The notes below the pieces were generated by a model. That model saw only the letters and a program-made list of their open reading frames with translations, was not told where the DNA came from and did not search any database. A stretch of DNA of 64,000 nt from contig NZ_CP115543.1 of the NCBI RefSeq assembly GCF_031834615.1, forward strand, positions 1,871,001 through 1,935,000. The letters are read 5' to 3'. Within the stretch, counting starts at the first letter, position 1, and every line of letters begins with the position of its first letter. A program made the translations under genes and the position numbers. This DNA comes from Stenotrophomonas aracearum (GTDB lineage Bacteria > Pseudomonadota > Gammaproteobacteria > Xanthomonadales > Xanthomonadaceae). Below, piece after piece: positions 8,728 to 17,882 of this stretch.

Positions 8728-9519
8728 TCAGTGGGTAACGCTGTCGGCAGCCTGGAAGGCGGCGTCGAACAGGCGCTGCACCGGCGGGCCCATTTCGCCG
8801 GCCAGTACGGTCAGCAGGAACAGGCCGAGCAGCAGCGCGACCGGCAGGCCCAGCTGGATCGGGTTCAACGCAGGCGCAGCCTTGGAGAGCACGCCGAAGG
8901 CCAGGTTGATCGCGAGCATGGCCACGGTGAGCGGCAGGGCCAGGGTGAGCGCGCCGCGCAGCACCTGCAGCAGGAACATCGGTGCCACGTTCAGGAAGGC
9001 GTCGATGTCGGGCAACGCGGTGCCGATGGGCACGGCCTTGTAGCTGTCCATCAGCAGCGAGATCAGGGCAAGGTGCCCGTTGGCGGTGAAGAACAGCAGG
9101 CCGAACAATAGGTAGAACCACTGGCCGATCACGCCGGAGGTGCCGCCGCGCATGGGGTCGCTCATCTGTGCGAAGGCCAGGCCGGTACCCTGGGAGACCA
9201 GTTCGCCGGCCATGGCGCCGGCTTCAAATACCAGCCGCAGCAGGAAGCCGATGGACACGCCGATGGCCAGTTCGCGGGCGATGCTGAGCACGGTGGCGGC
9301 ATCGAACCCGGTCCACGCCGGTACCGGCGGCAGCATCGGCGAGAGCGCGATGGCCAGGGCGCCGGAGAGCATGACGCGCACGCGCGCGGGCACCGCACGG
9401 CTGCCGACCAGCGGCATTGCCATGATCATGGCGCCGATGCGCAGCATGGTCCACAGCACGGTGCCGATCATGCCGAAGGCGTTGAGCCCGTCGGCGGCCA
9501 TCTGGGTTGCCGAGTCCAT
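8728..9519 (-). CDS. fliR: Flagellar export gate protein FliR
   Basis: Inner-membrane component of the FliPQR export channel. It has 263 residues, the usual length, with six or so hydrophobic segments spread along the chain and the conserved GEL/VSQGTGLAFAQMSDP region in the middle. It is the last gene of the fliLMNOPQR run and starts 7 bases after the fliQ stop. Confidence 0.97.
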   Translation of the reverse strand: MDSATQMAADGLNAFGMIGTVLWTMLRIGAMIMAMPLVGSRAVPARVRVMLSGALAIALSPMLPPVPAWTGFDAATVLSIARELAIGVSIGFLLRLVFEAGAMAGELVSQGTGLAFAQMSDPMRGGTSGVIGQWFYLLFGLLFFTANGHLALISLLMDSYKAVPIGTALPDIDAFLNVAPMFLLQVLRGALTLALPLTVAMLAINLAFGVLSKAAPALNPIQLGLPVALLLGLFLLTVLAGEMGPPVQRLFDAAFQAADSVTH

Positions 9520-9526
9520 CGCGGTG

Positions 9527-9796
9527 CTATCCGATCAGGTGCGGTATGCGCTGGAACAGCAGGACGGTGTACTCGACCAGGTGGCCGATCAGCAGGCTGC
9601 CGAGCGCGAATAACACGGCAGTCAGAGCGGCGGCCTTGGCGACGAAGGCGATGGTGGGTTCGTTGAGCTGGGTGGCGGCCTGGACGACGCCGACCACGAC
9701 GCCGACGATGAGCACGGTGAGCAGCAGCGGGCCGGCCACCCAGAGCACGGTGATCAGGCCACCGCGCAGTTCGGTCAGGGCAAGTTCGGGAGTCAT
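9527..9796 (-). CDS. fliQ: Flagellar export gate protein FliQ
   Basis: An 89-residue protein with two membrane helices around a short polar loop (AATQLNEPTIAFVAK), the standard FliQ layout. It forms part of the FliPQR export channel. It lies 9 bases after fliP and 7 bases before fliR, within the fliL operon. Confidence 0.97.
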   Translation of the reverse strand: MTPELALTELRGGLITVLWVAGPLLLTVLIVGVVVGVVQAATQLNEPTIAFVAKAAALTAVLFALGSLLIGHLVEYTVLLFQRIPHLIG

Positions 9797-9805
9797 GTCA
9801 GCGCC

Positions 9806-10594
9806 TCAGACCGCGTTGAAGCTGGCGGCAAGCGTGCCGACCACCAGGACCCAGCCGTCGACGAGGACGAACAGCAGGATCTTGAACGGCGCCGAGACCA
9901 GCATGGGCGAGAGCATCATCATGCCCATGGACATCAGCACGCTGGCGACGACCAGGTCGATGATGACGAAGGGAATGAAGATCAGGAAGCCGATCTCGAA
10001 GGCGGTCTTCAGTTCGCTGGTGACGAACGAGGCGACCAGCACCGGGAACGGAATGGCGTCGGGGCTGGCGTAGGTGCCGTGCCCGGCCATGCCGGCGAAG
10101 GTCATCAGGTCGGTTTCGCGGATCTGGGCGAGCATGAAGGCGCGCAGCGGCTGGGTGGTGAGGGTCCAGGCGGTCTGGAAGTCGATCTCGCCGTTGAGGT
10201 AGGGCGCCATGCCGCTGCCCCAGGCTTTCTGCCACACCGGCAGCATGACCATGGCGGTGAGGAACAAGGCGAGGCCGAGCAGGACCTGGTTGGAGGGGGT
10301 CTGGCCGGTACCCAGTGCCTGGCGCAGCAGGCCGAGCACGATGATGATGCGGGTGAAGGCGGTGAGCACCAGCAGCATCGACGGGATCAGGGTGATCGCG
10401 GTCATCAGCAGCAGGGTCTGCAGCGGCAGGCTGACCGGGGCGCCACCGATCTTGCCGACGTTCACGTCGGGCAGGTTGGGCATGGCGGGGGCAGCGGGCG
10501 CGGCCATGGCCAGCGCGGGCAGGGCGCACAGCAACAGGGCAAGCAGCAACGGCAGGTAACGGGTCCAGGAAGCTTGGGGGCCACGCATGATCAT
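9806..10594 (-). CDS. fliP: Flagellar export gate protein FliP
   Basis: A 262-residue membrane protein that builds the core of the export channel. A cleavable signal peptide (about residues 1-32, ending AMA) precedes membrane segments and the conserved stretch TPSNQVLLGLALFLT. The start ATG at 10594 overlaps the fliO stop (ATGA); a second ATG two codons on is equally usable. Confidence 0.97.
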   Translation of the reverse strand: MIMRGPQASWTRYLPLLLALLLCALPALAMAAPAAPAMPNLPDVNVGKIGGAPVSLPLQTLLLMTAITLIPSMLLVLTAFTRIIIVLGLLRQALGTGQTPSNQVLLGLALFLTAMVMLPVWQKAWGSGMAPYLNGEIDFQTAWTLTTQPLRAFMLAQIRETDLMTFAGMAGHGTYASPDAIPFPVLVASFVTSELKTAFEIGFLIFIPFVIIDLVVASVLMSMGMMMLSPMLVSAPFKILLFVLVDGWVLVVGTLAASFNAV

Positions 10595-10992
10595 TTGTCC
10601 TTGCGCAGCCGCTGTTGCAGGAGCTGGGCGAAATTGGGCAGGTTCTTGAAATCCGGCAGGCGCGCCGGTTCCGGGGTGGGCAGGGGTTCGGGCAGGCGGT
10701 GCAGGGTGTTGATGCCGCCGGCGGTGACGCCGAGCAGCAGCTGTTCGCCGTTGACGTCGACGACGACGACGCGTTCCTTGGCACCCACGTTGAGGCTGGC
10801 GACGATGCGCAGGCCTTCGGCGGGCTTGAAGCCGCTGCCGGGCATGCGCTTGAGCAGCCAGCCGAGGCCGACGATCAGGGCGAGCACGGCCAGCAGGGCC
10901 AGCACGGCGCCGAACATGCTGGGCGCGGCGGCGGCGTGCTGGCCGACCTTGGTCGCCTGCGCGCCGGCGGCGATGAGTGCCAGGGCGATCAA
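10591..10992 (-). CDS. fliO: Flagellar biosynthesis protein FliO
   Basis: A 133-residue single-span membrane protein that helps assemble the FliP ring. The membrane segment is at about residues 27-47, followed by GWLLKRMPGSG and a cytoplasmic tail. No ATG sits at the junction: a TTG at 10992 overlaps the fliN stop (TTGA) and is taken as start. The next in-frame ATG, at 10917, would leave almost no N-terminus before the membrane segment, so the start is uncertain. Confidence 0.9.
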   Translation of the reverse strand: MIALALIAAGAQATKVGQHAAAAPSMFGAVLALLAVLALIVGLGWLLKRMPGSGFKPAEGLRIVASLNVGAKERVVVVDVNGEQLLLGVTAGGINTLHRLPEPLPTPEPARLPDFKNLPNFAQLLQQRLRKDK

Positions 10993-11327
10993 CGCAGTCT
11001 CCGGATCCGTTCGCTGGGGCTGACGACGTCGGTCAGGCGGACGCCGAAACGGTCGTTGATGACGACGACTTCGCCGTGGGCGATGAGGGTGCCGTTGACG
11101 AAGACGTCGAGCGATTCGCCGGCGCCGCGTTCGAGTTCGACGACGGAGCCCTGGTTGAGCTGGAGCAGGTTGCGGATGGGGAGGCGGGCGCGGCCGACTT
11201 CGAGCGACAGGGTGACCGGGACGTCGAGGATGACGTCGAGGTTCAGGTCGGGACCGCCGTCGGCGTCGTCGGAATGCAGGGTGGTGAACTGCGCCGGTGC
11301 CGGTTCGTGGGTGTCGATGTCGTTCAT
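10989..11327 (-). CDS. fliN: Flagellar motor switch protein FliN
   Basis: A 112-residue C-ring protein with one SpoA domain (about residues 30-110: LDVPVTLSLEVGRARLPIRN and FVNGTLIAHGEVVVINDRFG). It works with FliM and FliG in torque switching and also anchors FliH during export. The start overlaps the fliM stop by 4 bases. Confidence 0.97.
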   Translation of the reverse strand: MNDIDTHEPAPAQFTTLHSDDADGGPDLNLDVILDVPVTLSLEVGRARLPIRNLLQLNQGSVVELERGAGESLDVFVNGTLIAHGEVVVINDRFGVRLTDVVSPSERIRRLR

Positions 11328-12331
11328 TGCGGGTCTTCCTGGATGACGGGTACGCGGGGGCGGGTGCCCGGCGGGTGGGTAGCGGTGATCTTTACGGCGT
11401 TCATGCCGTTGGCGACGCCGAACTGGCCGGTGAAGACGGGGATGTTCTCGACGCAGACGGGAACCTGGTTGGGCAGGTCGATGGGCAGGACGTCGCCGAT
11501 CTTGAGCCGGGTGAGGTCGCGCAGGCTCATGTGCTTGGTGGCGAGGACGCTGGAAAGAGTGACTTCGGCGACGTTGAGCTGTTCGCGCAGCATGGTGCCC
11601 CAGCTTTCGTCACGATCATTGCGGTCGCTCTGGATGCCGGCATCGAGCAGTTCGCGGATCGGTTCGAGCATGGAGTACGGGAGGGTGACGTGGATGTCGC
11701 CGCCACCGCCGTCAAGCTCGACATGCAGTCGGCAGACGACGACGTATTCGCGGGGGGTGACGATGTTGGCGAAGTGGGGATTGATCTCGGAGTTGATGTA
11801 TTCGAAGTCGACATCCATCACCGGGGCCCAGGCTTCGCGGAGGTCGGCGAAGGTCTGCTTGAGCAGGAGATGGATGACGCGCATTTCGGTGGCGGTGAAT
11901 TCGCGACCTTCGATGCGGGTGGGGTAGCGGCCGTCGCCACCGAAGAAGTTGTCGACGATGGCGAAGACGAGGGTGGGCTCGAAGACGATCAGGCCGGTGC
12001 CGCGCAGGGGCTTGAAGCGGATGAGGTTGAGGTTGGTGGGGACGTAGAGGGAGTGCATGTAGTCGTTGAACTTGATCAGTTCAATGCCACGCACGGACAG
12101 TTCGGCGGAACGACGGATGAGGTTGAACAGGCCGATGCGCCAGAGCCGGGCGAAGCGCTCGTTGACCATTTCGAGGGTCGGCATGCGGCCGCGGATGATG
12201 CGGTCCTGGCTGGCGAAGTCGTAGTTGCGGGCTTCGCCGGGGGCAATGGTGTCGACTTCGGTTTCGACGGCACCGGAGTCGACGCCATGCAGCAGGGCGT
12301 CGATTTCATCCTGGGAAAGCAGGTCGTTCAT
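11324..12331 (-). CDS. fliM: Flagellar motor switch protein FliM
   Basis: A 335-residue C-ring protein. The N-terminal peptide LLSQDEIDALL (residues 4-14) is the CheY-P binding site. A middle CheC-like domain with FFGGDGR and a C-terminal SpoA domain follow. It starts 9 bases after fliL and overlaps fliN. Confidence 0.98.
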   Translation of the reverse strand: MNDLLSQDEIDALLHGVDSGAVETEVDTIAPGEARNYDFASQDRIIRGRMPTLEMVNERFARLWRIGLFNLIRRSAELSVRGIELIKFNDYMHSLYVPTNLNLIRFKPLRGTGLIVFEPTLVFAIVDNFFGGDGRYPTRIEGREFTATEMRVIHLLLKQTFADLREAWAPVMDVDFEYINSEINPHFANIVTPREYVVVCRLHVELDGGGGDIHVTLPYSMLEPIRELLDAGIQSDRNDRDESWGTMLREQLNVAEVTLSSVLATKHMSLRDLTRLKIGDVLPIDLPNQVPVCVENIPVFTGQFGVANGMNAVKITATHPPGTRPRVPVIQEDPQ

Positions 12332-12340
12332 GGGCGGCCT

Positions 12341-12859
12341 TTACTGGGTGACGAAGCTGGTGAACAGCAGTTCGTCGACGCCCTTGTTGCCGGTTTCGGC
12401 TTTGAGGAGCTTCTGGACTTCGGCGAGGGAGTCGGCCTGGAGCTTTTCCTTGCCGGCGCGGTCGGCGATCTGGGCGGGTTCGACCTGGGAGAAGAGCATG
12501 AGCAGCTTGGCGCGGATGGCCGGGGCGTGAAGCTTGATGGCTTCGAGGGCGGCGGGGTCGCGGGTCATGAGCTGGACTTCGACCTGGAGGTAGCGGGGGC
12601 CGTCGAAGCTGCTGCTGAGGTTGACGACGAACGGGGGTTCGAGGCCGAAGTACTGGGCGGGCGCGGGCACGGCGGACTTGGCCTTTTCGGCGGTAGCCGG
12701 GGCCTTGTCGTCATGGGACTGGGTGAAATACCAGACGCCGCCACCGGCGGCGCCAGCGGCCACCACGGCAATGAGGGCCGTGATCAGGAGCGGGCTGCGC
12801 GGCTTGGCGGCCTTGTCCTTGTCGGCGGATTTCTTGGTTTTGTCGGCGGCTGCGGCCAC
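12341..12859 (-). CDS. fliL: Flagellar basal-body protein FliL
   Basis: A 172-residue single-span inner-membrane protein that surrounds the stator. A lysine-rich cytoplasmic N-terminus precedes a membrane helix (about residues 24-46) and the periplasmic stomatin-like domain. The start is GTG at 12859, with GGAG about nine bases upstream. It is first in a fliL-M-N-O-P-Q-R operon and has its own sigma-54 promoter at 12893-12910. Confidence 0.95.
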   Translation of the reverse strand: MAAAADKTKKSADKDKAAKPRSPLLITALIAVVAAGAAGGGVWYFTQSHDDKAPATAEKAKSAVPAPAQYFGLEPPFVVNLSSSFDGPRYLQVEVQLMTRDPAALEAIKLHAPAIRAKLLMLFSQVEPAQIADRAGKEKLQADSLAEVQKLLKAETGNKGVDELLFTSFVTQ

Positions 12860-12892
12860 TGGGAAGCTCCATTGGATTGCTTCCTGGCTACA

Positions 12893-12910
12893 TGCAAGTG
12901 GTGTGCCGAA
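12893..12910 (-). promoter_or_regulatory. Sigma-54 promoter of fliLMNOPQR
   Basis: The minus strand reads TTCGGCACACCACTTGCA. GG and GC are 10 bases apart, GGCAC and TTGCA match the consensus, and only the T before GG is changed. It lies about 35 bases upstream of fliL, a suitable distance. Confidence 0.8.
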
Positions 12911-13010
12911 GTGCTTTGGCTGGGCTGGGTCGGGATTTTGACGTGACGGGTTTGCTTAACGTCAACGGCAACGTCAACGGCGTCGGCTCTGCGGTTCCGC
13001 CTGGCTGGGC

Positions 13011-13108
13011 GGGTCGGTATGGGTTTGTGGGGGACGCCGTAAATCCGTCCATGGAGGCTAAGTCGCGGCATCCATGCCGCTCATTCCCCCACAAACCCAT
13101 ACCGACCC
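13011..13108. repeat. Perfect 24-base inverted repeat with a 50-base structured loop
   Basis: Arms 13011-13034 and 13085-13108 are exact reverse complements. The loop holds two smaller palindromes: TCCATGGA (13048-13055) and GCGGCATCCATGCCGC (13065-13080). No T-run follows on either strand, so it does not look like an ordinary terminator. Confidence 0.9.
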
Positions 13109-13171
13109 ACCCCTGAAACCGTACGGGTGACGGTGGGGAGAGCGGGTTCGTCGCCCGGTGCAATTCCGGCG

Positions 13172-13196
13172 GTAGGGTCGGTTCCCAAACGACCGC
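13172..13196 (+). repeat. GTAG element (GTAGGGTCGG subfamily)
   Basis: Reads GTAGGGTCGGTTCCCAAACG and then ACCGC, with two differences from the element at 6135-6159. A TAACGCATG motif about 30 bases downstream is shared with that copy. Confidence 0.7.
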
Positions 13197-13247
13197 CGAT
13201 AACGATGATCGGCTCTTTAACGCATGGACCCTGATCGAAACGCGGCT

Positions 13248-14399
13248 TTACGCGTACGCGTCGACCAATCCTCTCTGCCGCATCAACTGCGCAGGGGAGA
13301 CGATGGTTTCCGTGACTGCCATCTCGCTGTCGCTGACGCCTTGTCCATTCTGCCCACCACCGGCCTTTCCATCCTGCGCGGTGTGCTGCTGCCCGACATC
13401 GGCATTGCCCAACTGGAATCCCTGTTCGTTCAACATTTCGCGAAGGCGCGGAATGCTGGATTCGAGGGCGTGCCTCACATCCGCATGTGCGCTGCTGAAG
13501 GTGGCGTGGACCTTGTCGCCGTCCATCTGCAGGCGGACTTCGATCAGGCCGAGGTCGTGGGGGGTGACTTTGATGGTGGCGTGGCCGATCTTCTGGTCGG
13601 CGAGCCAGCCGATGCGGGCGCTGAGGGCGTCGTCGAAGTCGTCGCCGCCTACGTGCGGGGTTGCGGTGGGCTCGGCCGCGAAGGGGGCGTTGGTGGCGTT
13701 GGCCTTGAGTTCGGCGGCGGCGTGCAGGGCGTGGAGGAGTGGGGTGGTGGTGGGGGCGTCGGCGTCGCTGGAGGTGGCAGAGGCGATGGCGTCGGCCAAT
13801 TCGTCGGGTAGCGGGGTGTCTTCGCTGGCGCTGGCGTCGAGCGGCAGGGCGATCGGGCCGGCTGCATTGTCTGCTGGGGCGGCGGTGGCTGCGGTCAGTG
13901 CGGGGGCGGCGGTGAGGGGCGCGGCGCTGGGCAGGCCGGCCAGCACGGGGTCGGTCTTGGCGGCGCTGTCGGCGTTGGCGGCGGGGGCGGCCTGGACGGT
14001 GACGGCTTCCGGGCCGGCCAGCGCGAGGCCGGCGAGGCCCAGCGGGGGCCAGGGGGCGGTGTCGGTGTCGTCGGTGGGTTCGGGGGTGGCGGGCGTTTCG
14101 CTGGCTGCCGAACTGGTCACGGGGTCGGTGCTGTCGCCGGGCGCGGTGCTGCCGGGACGGCGCGAGGCGTCGTCCGTGGCATTCGTGGCGGTGTCCTGGC
14201 CGGGCTGCTTTGCAGTGCCCTCGGGCTTTGCCTGCTTGCTGTCGGCCTTGGCGGTGGTCGGTTTGCGGGCGGGTTCGGCGTTGAGCAGGGCGTCAAAGTC
14301 CCGGCGGTCGCTGCCGTTGGCGGTGTTGCGCGGGGCGCTGCCGGTGGTGGCAGTGCTGCCGGTGGCGCTGGCGCTGCTGCCGAGGAAGGTGGGGGTCAT
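13248..14399 (-). CDS. fliK: Flagellar hook-length control protein FliK
   Basis: A secreted ruler that sets hook length and triggers the FlhB switch. It has 383 residues. The N-terminal two thirds are Ala/Thr/Pro-rich and disordered; the C-terminal Flg_hook domain (about residues 270-350) contains IKVTPHDLGLIEVRLQMDGD. The ATG at 14399 is used, sharing a base with the fliJ stop; a GTG one codon upstream (14402) is also possible. It is the last gene of the fliE operon. Confidence 0.93.
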   Translation of the reverse strand: MTPTFLGSSASATGSTATTGSAPRNTANGSDRRDFDALLNAEPARKPTTAKADSKQAKPEGTAKQPGQDTATNATDDASRRPGSTAPGDSTDPVTSSAASETPATPEPTDDTDTAPWPPLGLAGLALAGPEAVTVQAAPAANADSAAKTDPVLAGLPSAAPLTAAPALTAATAAPADNAAGPIALPLDASASEDTPLPDELADAIASATSSDADAPTTTPLLHALHAAAELKANATNAPFAAEPTATPHVGGDDFDDALSARIGWLADQKIGHATIKVTPHDLGLIEVRLQMDGDKVHATFSSAHADVRHALESSIPRLREMLNEQGFQLGNADVGQQHTAQDGKAGGGQNGQGVSDSEMAVTETIVSPAQLMRQRGLVDAYA

Positions 14400-14854
14400 C
14401 ACGCGGTCTCCCCGGAGTCGGTGTCTTCGGCGCGGGCGGCGCGGCTGCGGCGGGCGCCGATGTCGTCCATTTCGCGCTGGTCGCGGCGGTCGACCAGGAC
14501 TTTTTCCTGGGCGCGGTAGCTGGCGGCGAGCTGTTCGAGCACGGCCTTGTCGCGGCTGGCGAGGATCAGGCGGGCGCGTTCGGCTTCGACCTTTTCGCGG
14601 TTGTTGTCGACGGTCTGGCGCTGCTGGGCGACGGCGGTGTCGAGGCGGTCGAGGAAAGCGCGGCGGTTGAGCAGCTGGGCCGGGCTGGTGGCGGCCATCT
14701 GGGCGTTGGCGTACTCCTCGGCATAGCGACGCAGTTCGTCCAGGCGCGAGAGGTGGGTGTCGAGCACGCGCTGGCGCTCGGCGAGGTCGCGGGCGACTTC
14801 GTCTTCGTGGTCCTGGGCCCGCTTGAGCAGGGGATCGATGCGCTTGGATTGCAT
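14399..14854 (-). CDS. fliJ: Flagellar export chaperone FliJ
   Basis: A 151-residue, almost wholly coiled-coil protein that joins the FliI ATPase to FlhA and escorts late export substrates. Charged heptads run from about residue 10 to 130. It lies 3 bases after fliI and overlaps fliK. Confidence 0.93.
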   Translation of the reverse strand: MQSKRIDPLLKRAQDHEDEVARDLAERQRVLDTHLSRLDELRRYAEEYANAQMAATSPAQLLNRRAFLDRLDTAVAQQRQTVDNNREKVEAERARLILASRDKAVLEQLAASYRAQEKVLVDRRDQREMDDIGARRSRAARAEDTDSGETA

Positions 14855-14857
14855 GGC

Positions 14858-16240
14858 TTAGCCCTCAGGTTCCACCAGGCGCTTGAGCGCGGCCTGGCTG
14901 TGCGGCAGGTCGGCGGCCTTGCCGACGTCTTGGCCGAGGAAATCGACGATGTCCGACCAGCGTTCCAGCGCTTCGTCGGTGGCCGGATCGTTGCCGCGCT
15001 GGTACGCGCCGATGGCGATCAGGTCGCGGTTGCTGGAGTAGGCCGAGACCAGGCGCTTGAGCTTGCGGATGCGCAGGCGCCACGGTTCGTCGGCGATTTC
15101 GGTGACCACGCGGCTGACCGAGGATTCGACGTCGATGGCCGGGTACAGGCCGCTGTCGGCAACCCGGCGCGAGAGCAGGATGTGGCCGTCGAGGATGGCG
15201 CGCGCGGCGTCGGCGATGGGGTCCTGCGGGTCGTCGCCTTCGGTCAGCACGGTGTAGAAGGCGGTGATCGAACCGCGTCCCTTGGCGCCGTTGCCGGCGC
15301 GTTCGACCAGCGCCGGCAGCTTGGCGAATACCGACGGCGGGTAGCCGCGGGTGGTGGGCGGTTCGCCGACCGACAGGCCGATCTCGCGCTGGGCCTGGGC
15401 GAAGCGGGTCAGCGAGTCCATCAGCAGGAGCACGTTCAGGCCCTGGTCGCGGAACCATTCGGCGATGGCGGTGGCGCGGTAGGCGCCGTGCAGGCGGGCC
15501 AGCGGCGGGCGGTCGGCGGGGCTGGCCACGACCACGGCGCGGCGCAGGCCTTCTTCGCCCAGGGTGCTTTCGACGAAGTCGCGCACTTCGCGGCCACGTT
15601 CGCCGATCAGGCCGACCACGATCACGTCGGCGGCGGTATAGCGGGTCATCATGCCGAGCAGGGTCGATTTACCGACACCCGAGCCTGCGAACAGGCCGAC
15701 ACGCTGGCCGCGGCCGATCGGCAGCAGGGCGTTGATGGCACGCACGCCGACGTCCAGCGGCTGGGTGATCGGTTCGCGGGCGAGCGGGTTGATGGCCACG
15801 CCGGCCATGCCGACGGTGCCCTCGGCGCGGATCGGGCCCTTGCCGTCCAGCGGTACGCCGTCGCTGTCGATGACGCGGCCGAGCAGGCCTTCGCCCACTT
15901 CCACGCCGCCACGGCCCAGCGAGGGCACCACGCGCGCGTTGGGCAGCAGGCCGTGCAGTTCGGCGCTGGGCATCAGGTAGGTGCGTTCGCCGGCGAAGCC
16001 GACCACTTCAGCGTCGACCCAGCCGCCGTCGGCGACTTCGACCTTGCAGCTGGCGCCCATCGGCGATTCGCAGCCGACCGCTTCCAGGGTCAGGCCGACC
16101 GCGCGGCGCAGCACGCCTTCGCGGATCAGGCCGCGACCATGCGCGCCGTCGGGCTGGATGGTGTCCAGGCGCGCGGCCAGGCGCAGGTTGCGCGCGGCCG
16201 CCCAGTCGGCGGCGGGGGCGGGGAGCGGTTCGGTGTTCAT
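14858..16240 (-). CDS. fliI: Flagellum-specific ATPase FliI
   Basis: Hexameric export ATPase, 460 residues. Walker A is GSGVGKST at residues 186-193; the downstream LLLMDSLTRFAQAQREI and GEPPTTRGYPPSVF segments are hallmarks of the F1-beta-like export ATPases. The start overlaps the fliH stop by 4 bases (ATGA). Confidence 0.98.
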   Translation of the reverse strand: MNTEPLPAPAADWAAARNLRLAARLDTIQPDGAHGRGLIREGVLRRAVGLTLEAVGCESPMGASCKVEVADGGWVDAEVVGFAGERTYLMPSAELHGLLPNARVVPSLGRGGVEVGEGLLGRVIDSDGVPLDGKGPIRAEGTVGMAGVAINPLAREPITQPLDVGVRAINALLPIGRGQRVGLFAGSGVGKSTLLGMMTRYTAADVIVVGLIGERGREVRDFVESTLGEEGLRRAVVVASPADRPPLARLHGAYRATAIAEWFRDQGLNVLLLMDSLTRFAQAQREIGLSVGEPPTTRGYPPSVFAKLPALVERAGNGAKGRGSITAFYTVLTEGDDPQDPIADAARAILDGHILLSRRVADSGLYPAIDVESSVSRVVTEIADEPWRLRIRKLKRLVSAYSSNRDLIAIGAYQRGNDPATDEALERWSDIVDFLGQDVGKAADLPHSQAALKRLVEPEG

Positions 16241-16872
16241 GCGCTGGCTCCGGATTTGCGCAGCACCGCGTCCAGCGCGCCACGCAGGCGCGCTTCCAAG
16301 GTGCCGTCGATGCGCACGGCTTCGGCGTGCACGCGCAGGTCACCGCGGCTCAGGCTCAGGTCCGGGCTCAGCCGCTGGTTGGGCGAGAGAGTCAGCAGCG
16401 GGGTCAGGGCGGCGATGTCGTCGGGGTGCAGGCGCACTTCCACCTCGCGGTTGGCACCACCCACGGCGTCGACCGCTTCACCGACCAGCTGCGCGAGCAA
16501 CGACGGATCAGCCTCGTAGGCGCGGCCGACCAAGGTGCCGGCGATGCGCACCGCCAGTTCGCCGAGCGCGGCCACCACTTCGTTCTCCAGCCGCACCAGC
16601 GGCCGGCTGAAGTTGTCCAGGATGCCTTCGATCTGCGCGATCAGGCGGCGCACTTCGGCCTGGCCCTGGGCGTGGCCGTCGGCATGGCCCTGGTCGAAGC
16701 CGTCCTTCTGCGCGGCGTCCTGGATCGCCTGGATTTCCTCCAGGGTCGGCAGCTGCAGGAACGGCTCGGGGTCGTGTTCGAGCTCGATGGCCTGGTCGTC
16801 GAACGCTTCTTCCTGCAAGGCGGCCGGATCGGCCAGCAGGTCCGGGGCGAGCCAGCGTACGGCGTTGTTCAC
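16237..16872 (-). CDS. fliH: Flagellar export ATPase regulator FliH
   Basis: Stator-like regulator of FliI, 211 residues. Trp at residue 7 is the type of N-terminal aromatic known to bind FliN/FlhA. A GxxxGxxxGxxxG run at residues 58-70 forms the family's characteristic helix, and the C-terminal domain resembles the ATP synthase delta subunit. It overlaps fliG by 4 bases and fliI by 4. Confidence 0.95.
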   Translation of the reverse strand: MNNAVRWLAPDLLADPAALQEEAFDDQAIELEHDPEPFLQLPTLEEIQAIQDAAQKDGFDQGHADGHAQGQAEVRRLIAQIEGILDNFSRPLVRLENEVVAALGELAVRIAGTLVGRAYEADPSLLAQLVGEAVDAVGGANREVEVRLHPDDIAALTPLLTLSPNQRLSPDLSLSRGDLRVHAEAVRIDGTLEARLRGALDAVLRKSGASA

Positions 16873-17882
16873 AGCATGGCCTCCGCGTTGCCGCCCAGGG
16901 TGACGGTGCCTTCATCGGCCATGCGCTTGACGATGGCCAGGATCTCGCGCTGCGCCGCTTCCACGTCGGACAGGCGTACCGGACCGCGCGCTTCCATGTC
17001 TTCGAGCAGGATCTCGGCCGCGCGCTGGGACATGTTGCGGGTGATCTTGTCGCGCACCTTGATGTCGGCACCGCGCAGGGCCAGGCCCAGGCGTTCGCCG
17101 CTGACTTCGCGCAGCACCAGCTGCAGTTCGCGGTCTTCCAGGTCGATCAGGTCGTCGAACACGAACATCTTTTCCTGGATGCGCGCGCTGAGCGGGGCGT
17201 CGATGCGGGAGATCTCGCCGAGGATCGCCTGGTCCTGGCCGCTGTCCATGAAGTTCAGGATGTTGGCCGCGCACTGCACGCCGCCGATGTTGGACGACTT
17301 CAGGTTCTGGTTGCCAGCAAACTGGCGCTCCATGATTTCGTTCAGTTCGTTCAGCGCGTTCGGCGGAATGCCGTCCAGGGTGGCGATGCGCAGCAGCACG
17401 TCGACCCGGGTGCGTTCGGGCAGCAGCTTGAGCGCGTCGGCGGCCTGGTCGGTTTCCAGGTGGGCCATGACGATGGCGATGATCTGCGGGTGTTCGTTGC
17501 GGACCAGGTCGGCCACCGCACGCGGGTCCATCCACTTCAGCGCGTCCAGCCCGGTGGTGTTGCGGCCGAGCAGGATGCGGTCGATCAGGTTGCCGGCCTT
17601 CTCGCTGCCCAGGGCCTGCACCAGCATGTTGCGGATGTAGTCGTCCGAGCCGACGCCCAGCGAGGTCTTGGAGCCCAGTTCGGTATTGAACTGGTCCATC
17701 ACCCGCTCGACCTGCTCGCGGGTGATGTCGCTCATGGTGGCCATGGCGATGCCGATCTTCTGCACTTCCTTCGGTTCCATGTGGCGCAGCACGTCGGCCG
17801 CTTCCACTTCGCCGAGCGAGAGCAGCAGCACGGCGGCGCGCTGCACGCCGCTGAGCGGGGCCGGGACGGTGGTATCAGTCAT
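16869..17882 (-). CDS. fliG: Flagellar motor switch protein FliG
   Basis: A 337-residue C-ring protein that contacts the FliF ring and the stators. The middle domain holds the EHPQ motif (NEHPQIIAIVMAHL) and the C-terminal domain has the charged torque helix (DLIDLEDRELQLVLREV). The start ATG at 17882 lies 8 bases inside the end of fliF. Confidence 0.98.
   Translation of the reverse strand: MTDTTVPAPLSGVQRAAVLLLSLGEVEAADVLRHMEPKEVQKIGIAMATMSDITREQVERVMDQFNTELGSKTSLGVGSDDYIRNMLVQALGSEKAGNLIDRILLGRNTTGLDALKWMDPRAVADLVRNEHPQIIAIVMAHLETDQAADALKLLPERTRVDVLLRIATLDGIPPNALNELNEIMERQFAGNQNLKSSNIGGVQCAANILNFMDSGQDQAILGEISRIDAPLSARIQEKMFVFDDLIDLEDRELQLVLREVSGERLGLALRGADIKVRDKITRNMSQRAAEILLEDMEARGPVRLSDVEAAQREILAIVKRMADEGTVTLGGNAEAML

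Larger units (their letters stand above)
12911..13247. other. Intergenic region between fliK and fliL
   Basis: No gene is visible. From left to right the region holds the upstream side of the fliL promoter, a long perfect inverted repeat (13011-13108) and a GTAG element (13172-13196). Confidence 0.7.

Noticed and set aside
13011..13108. CRISPR-like reading of the long inverted repeat
   Set aside because: There are only two arms, inverted rather than direct, and no cas genes in the window.
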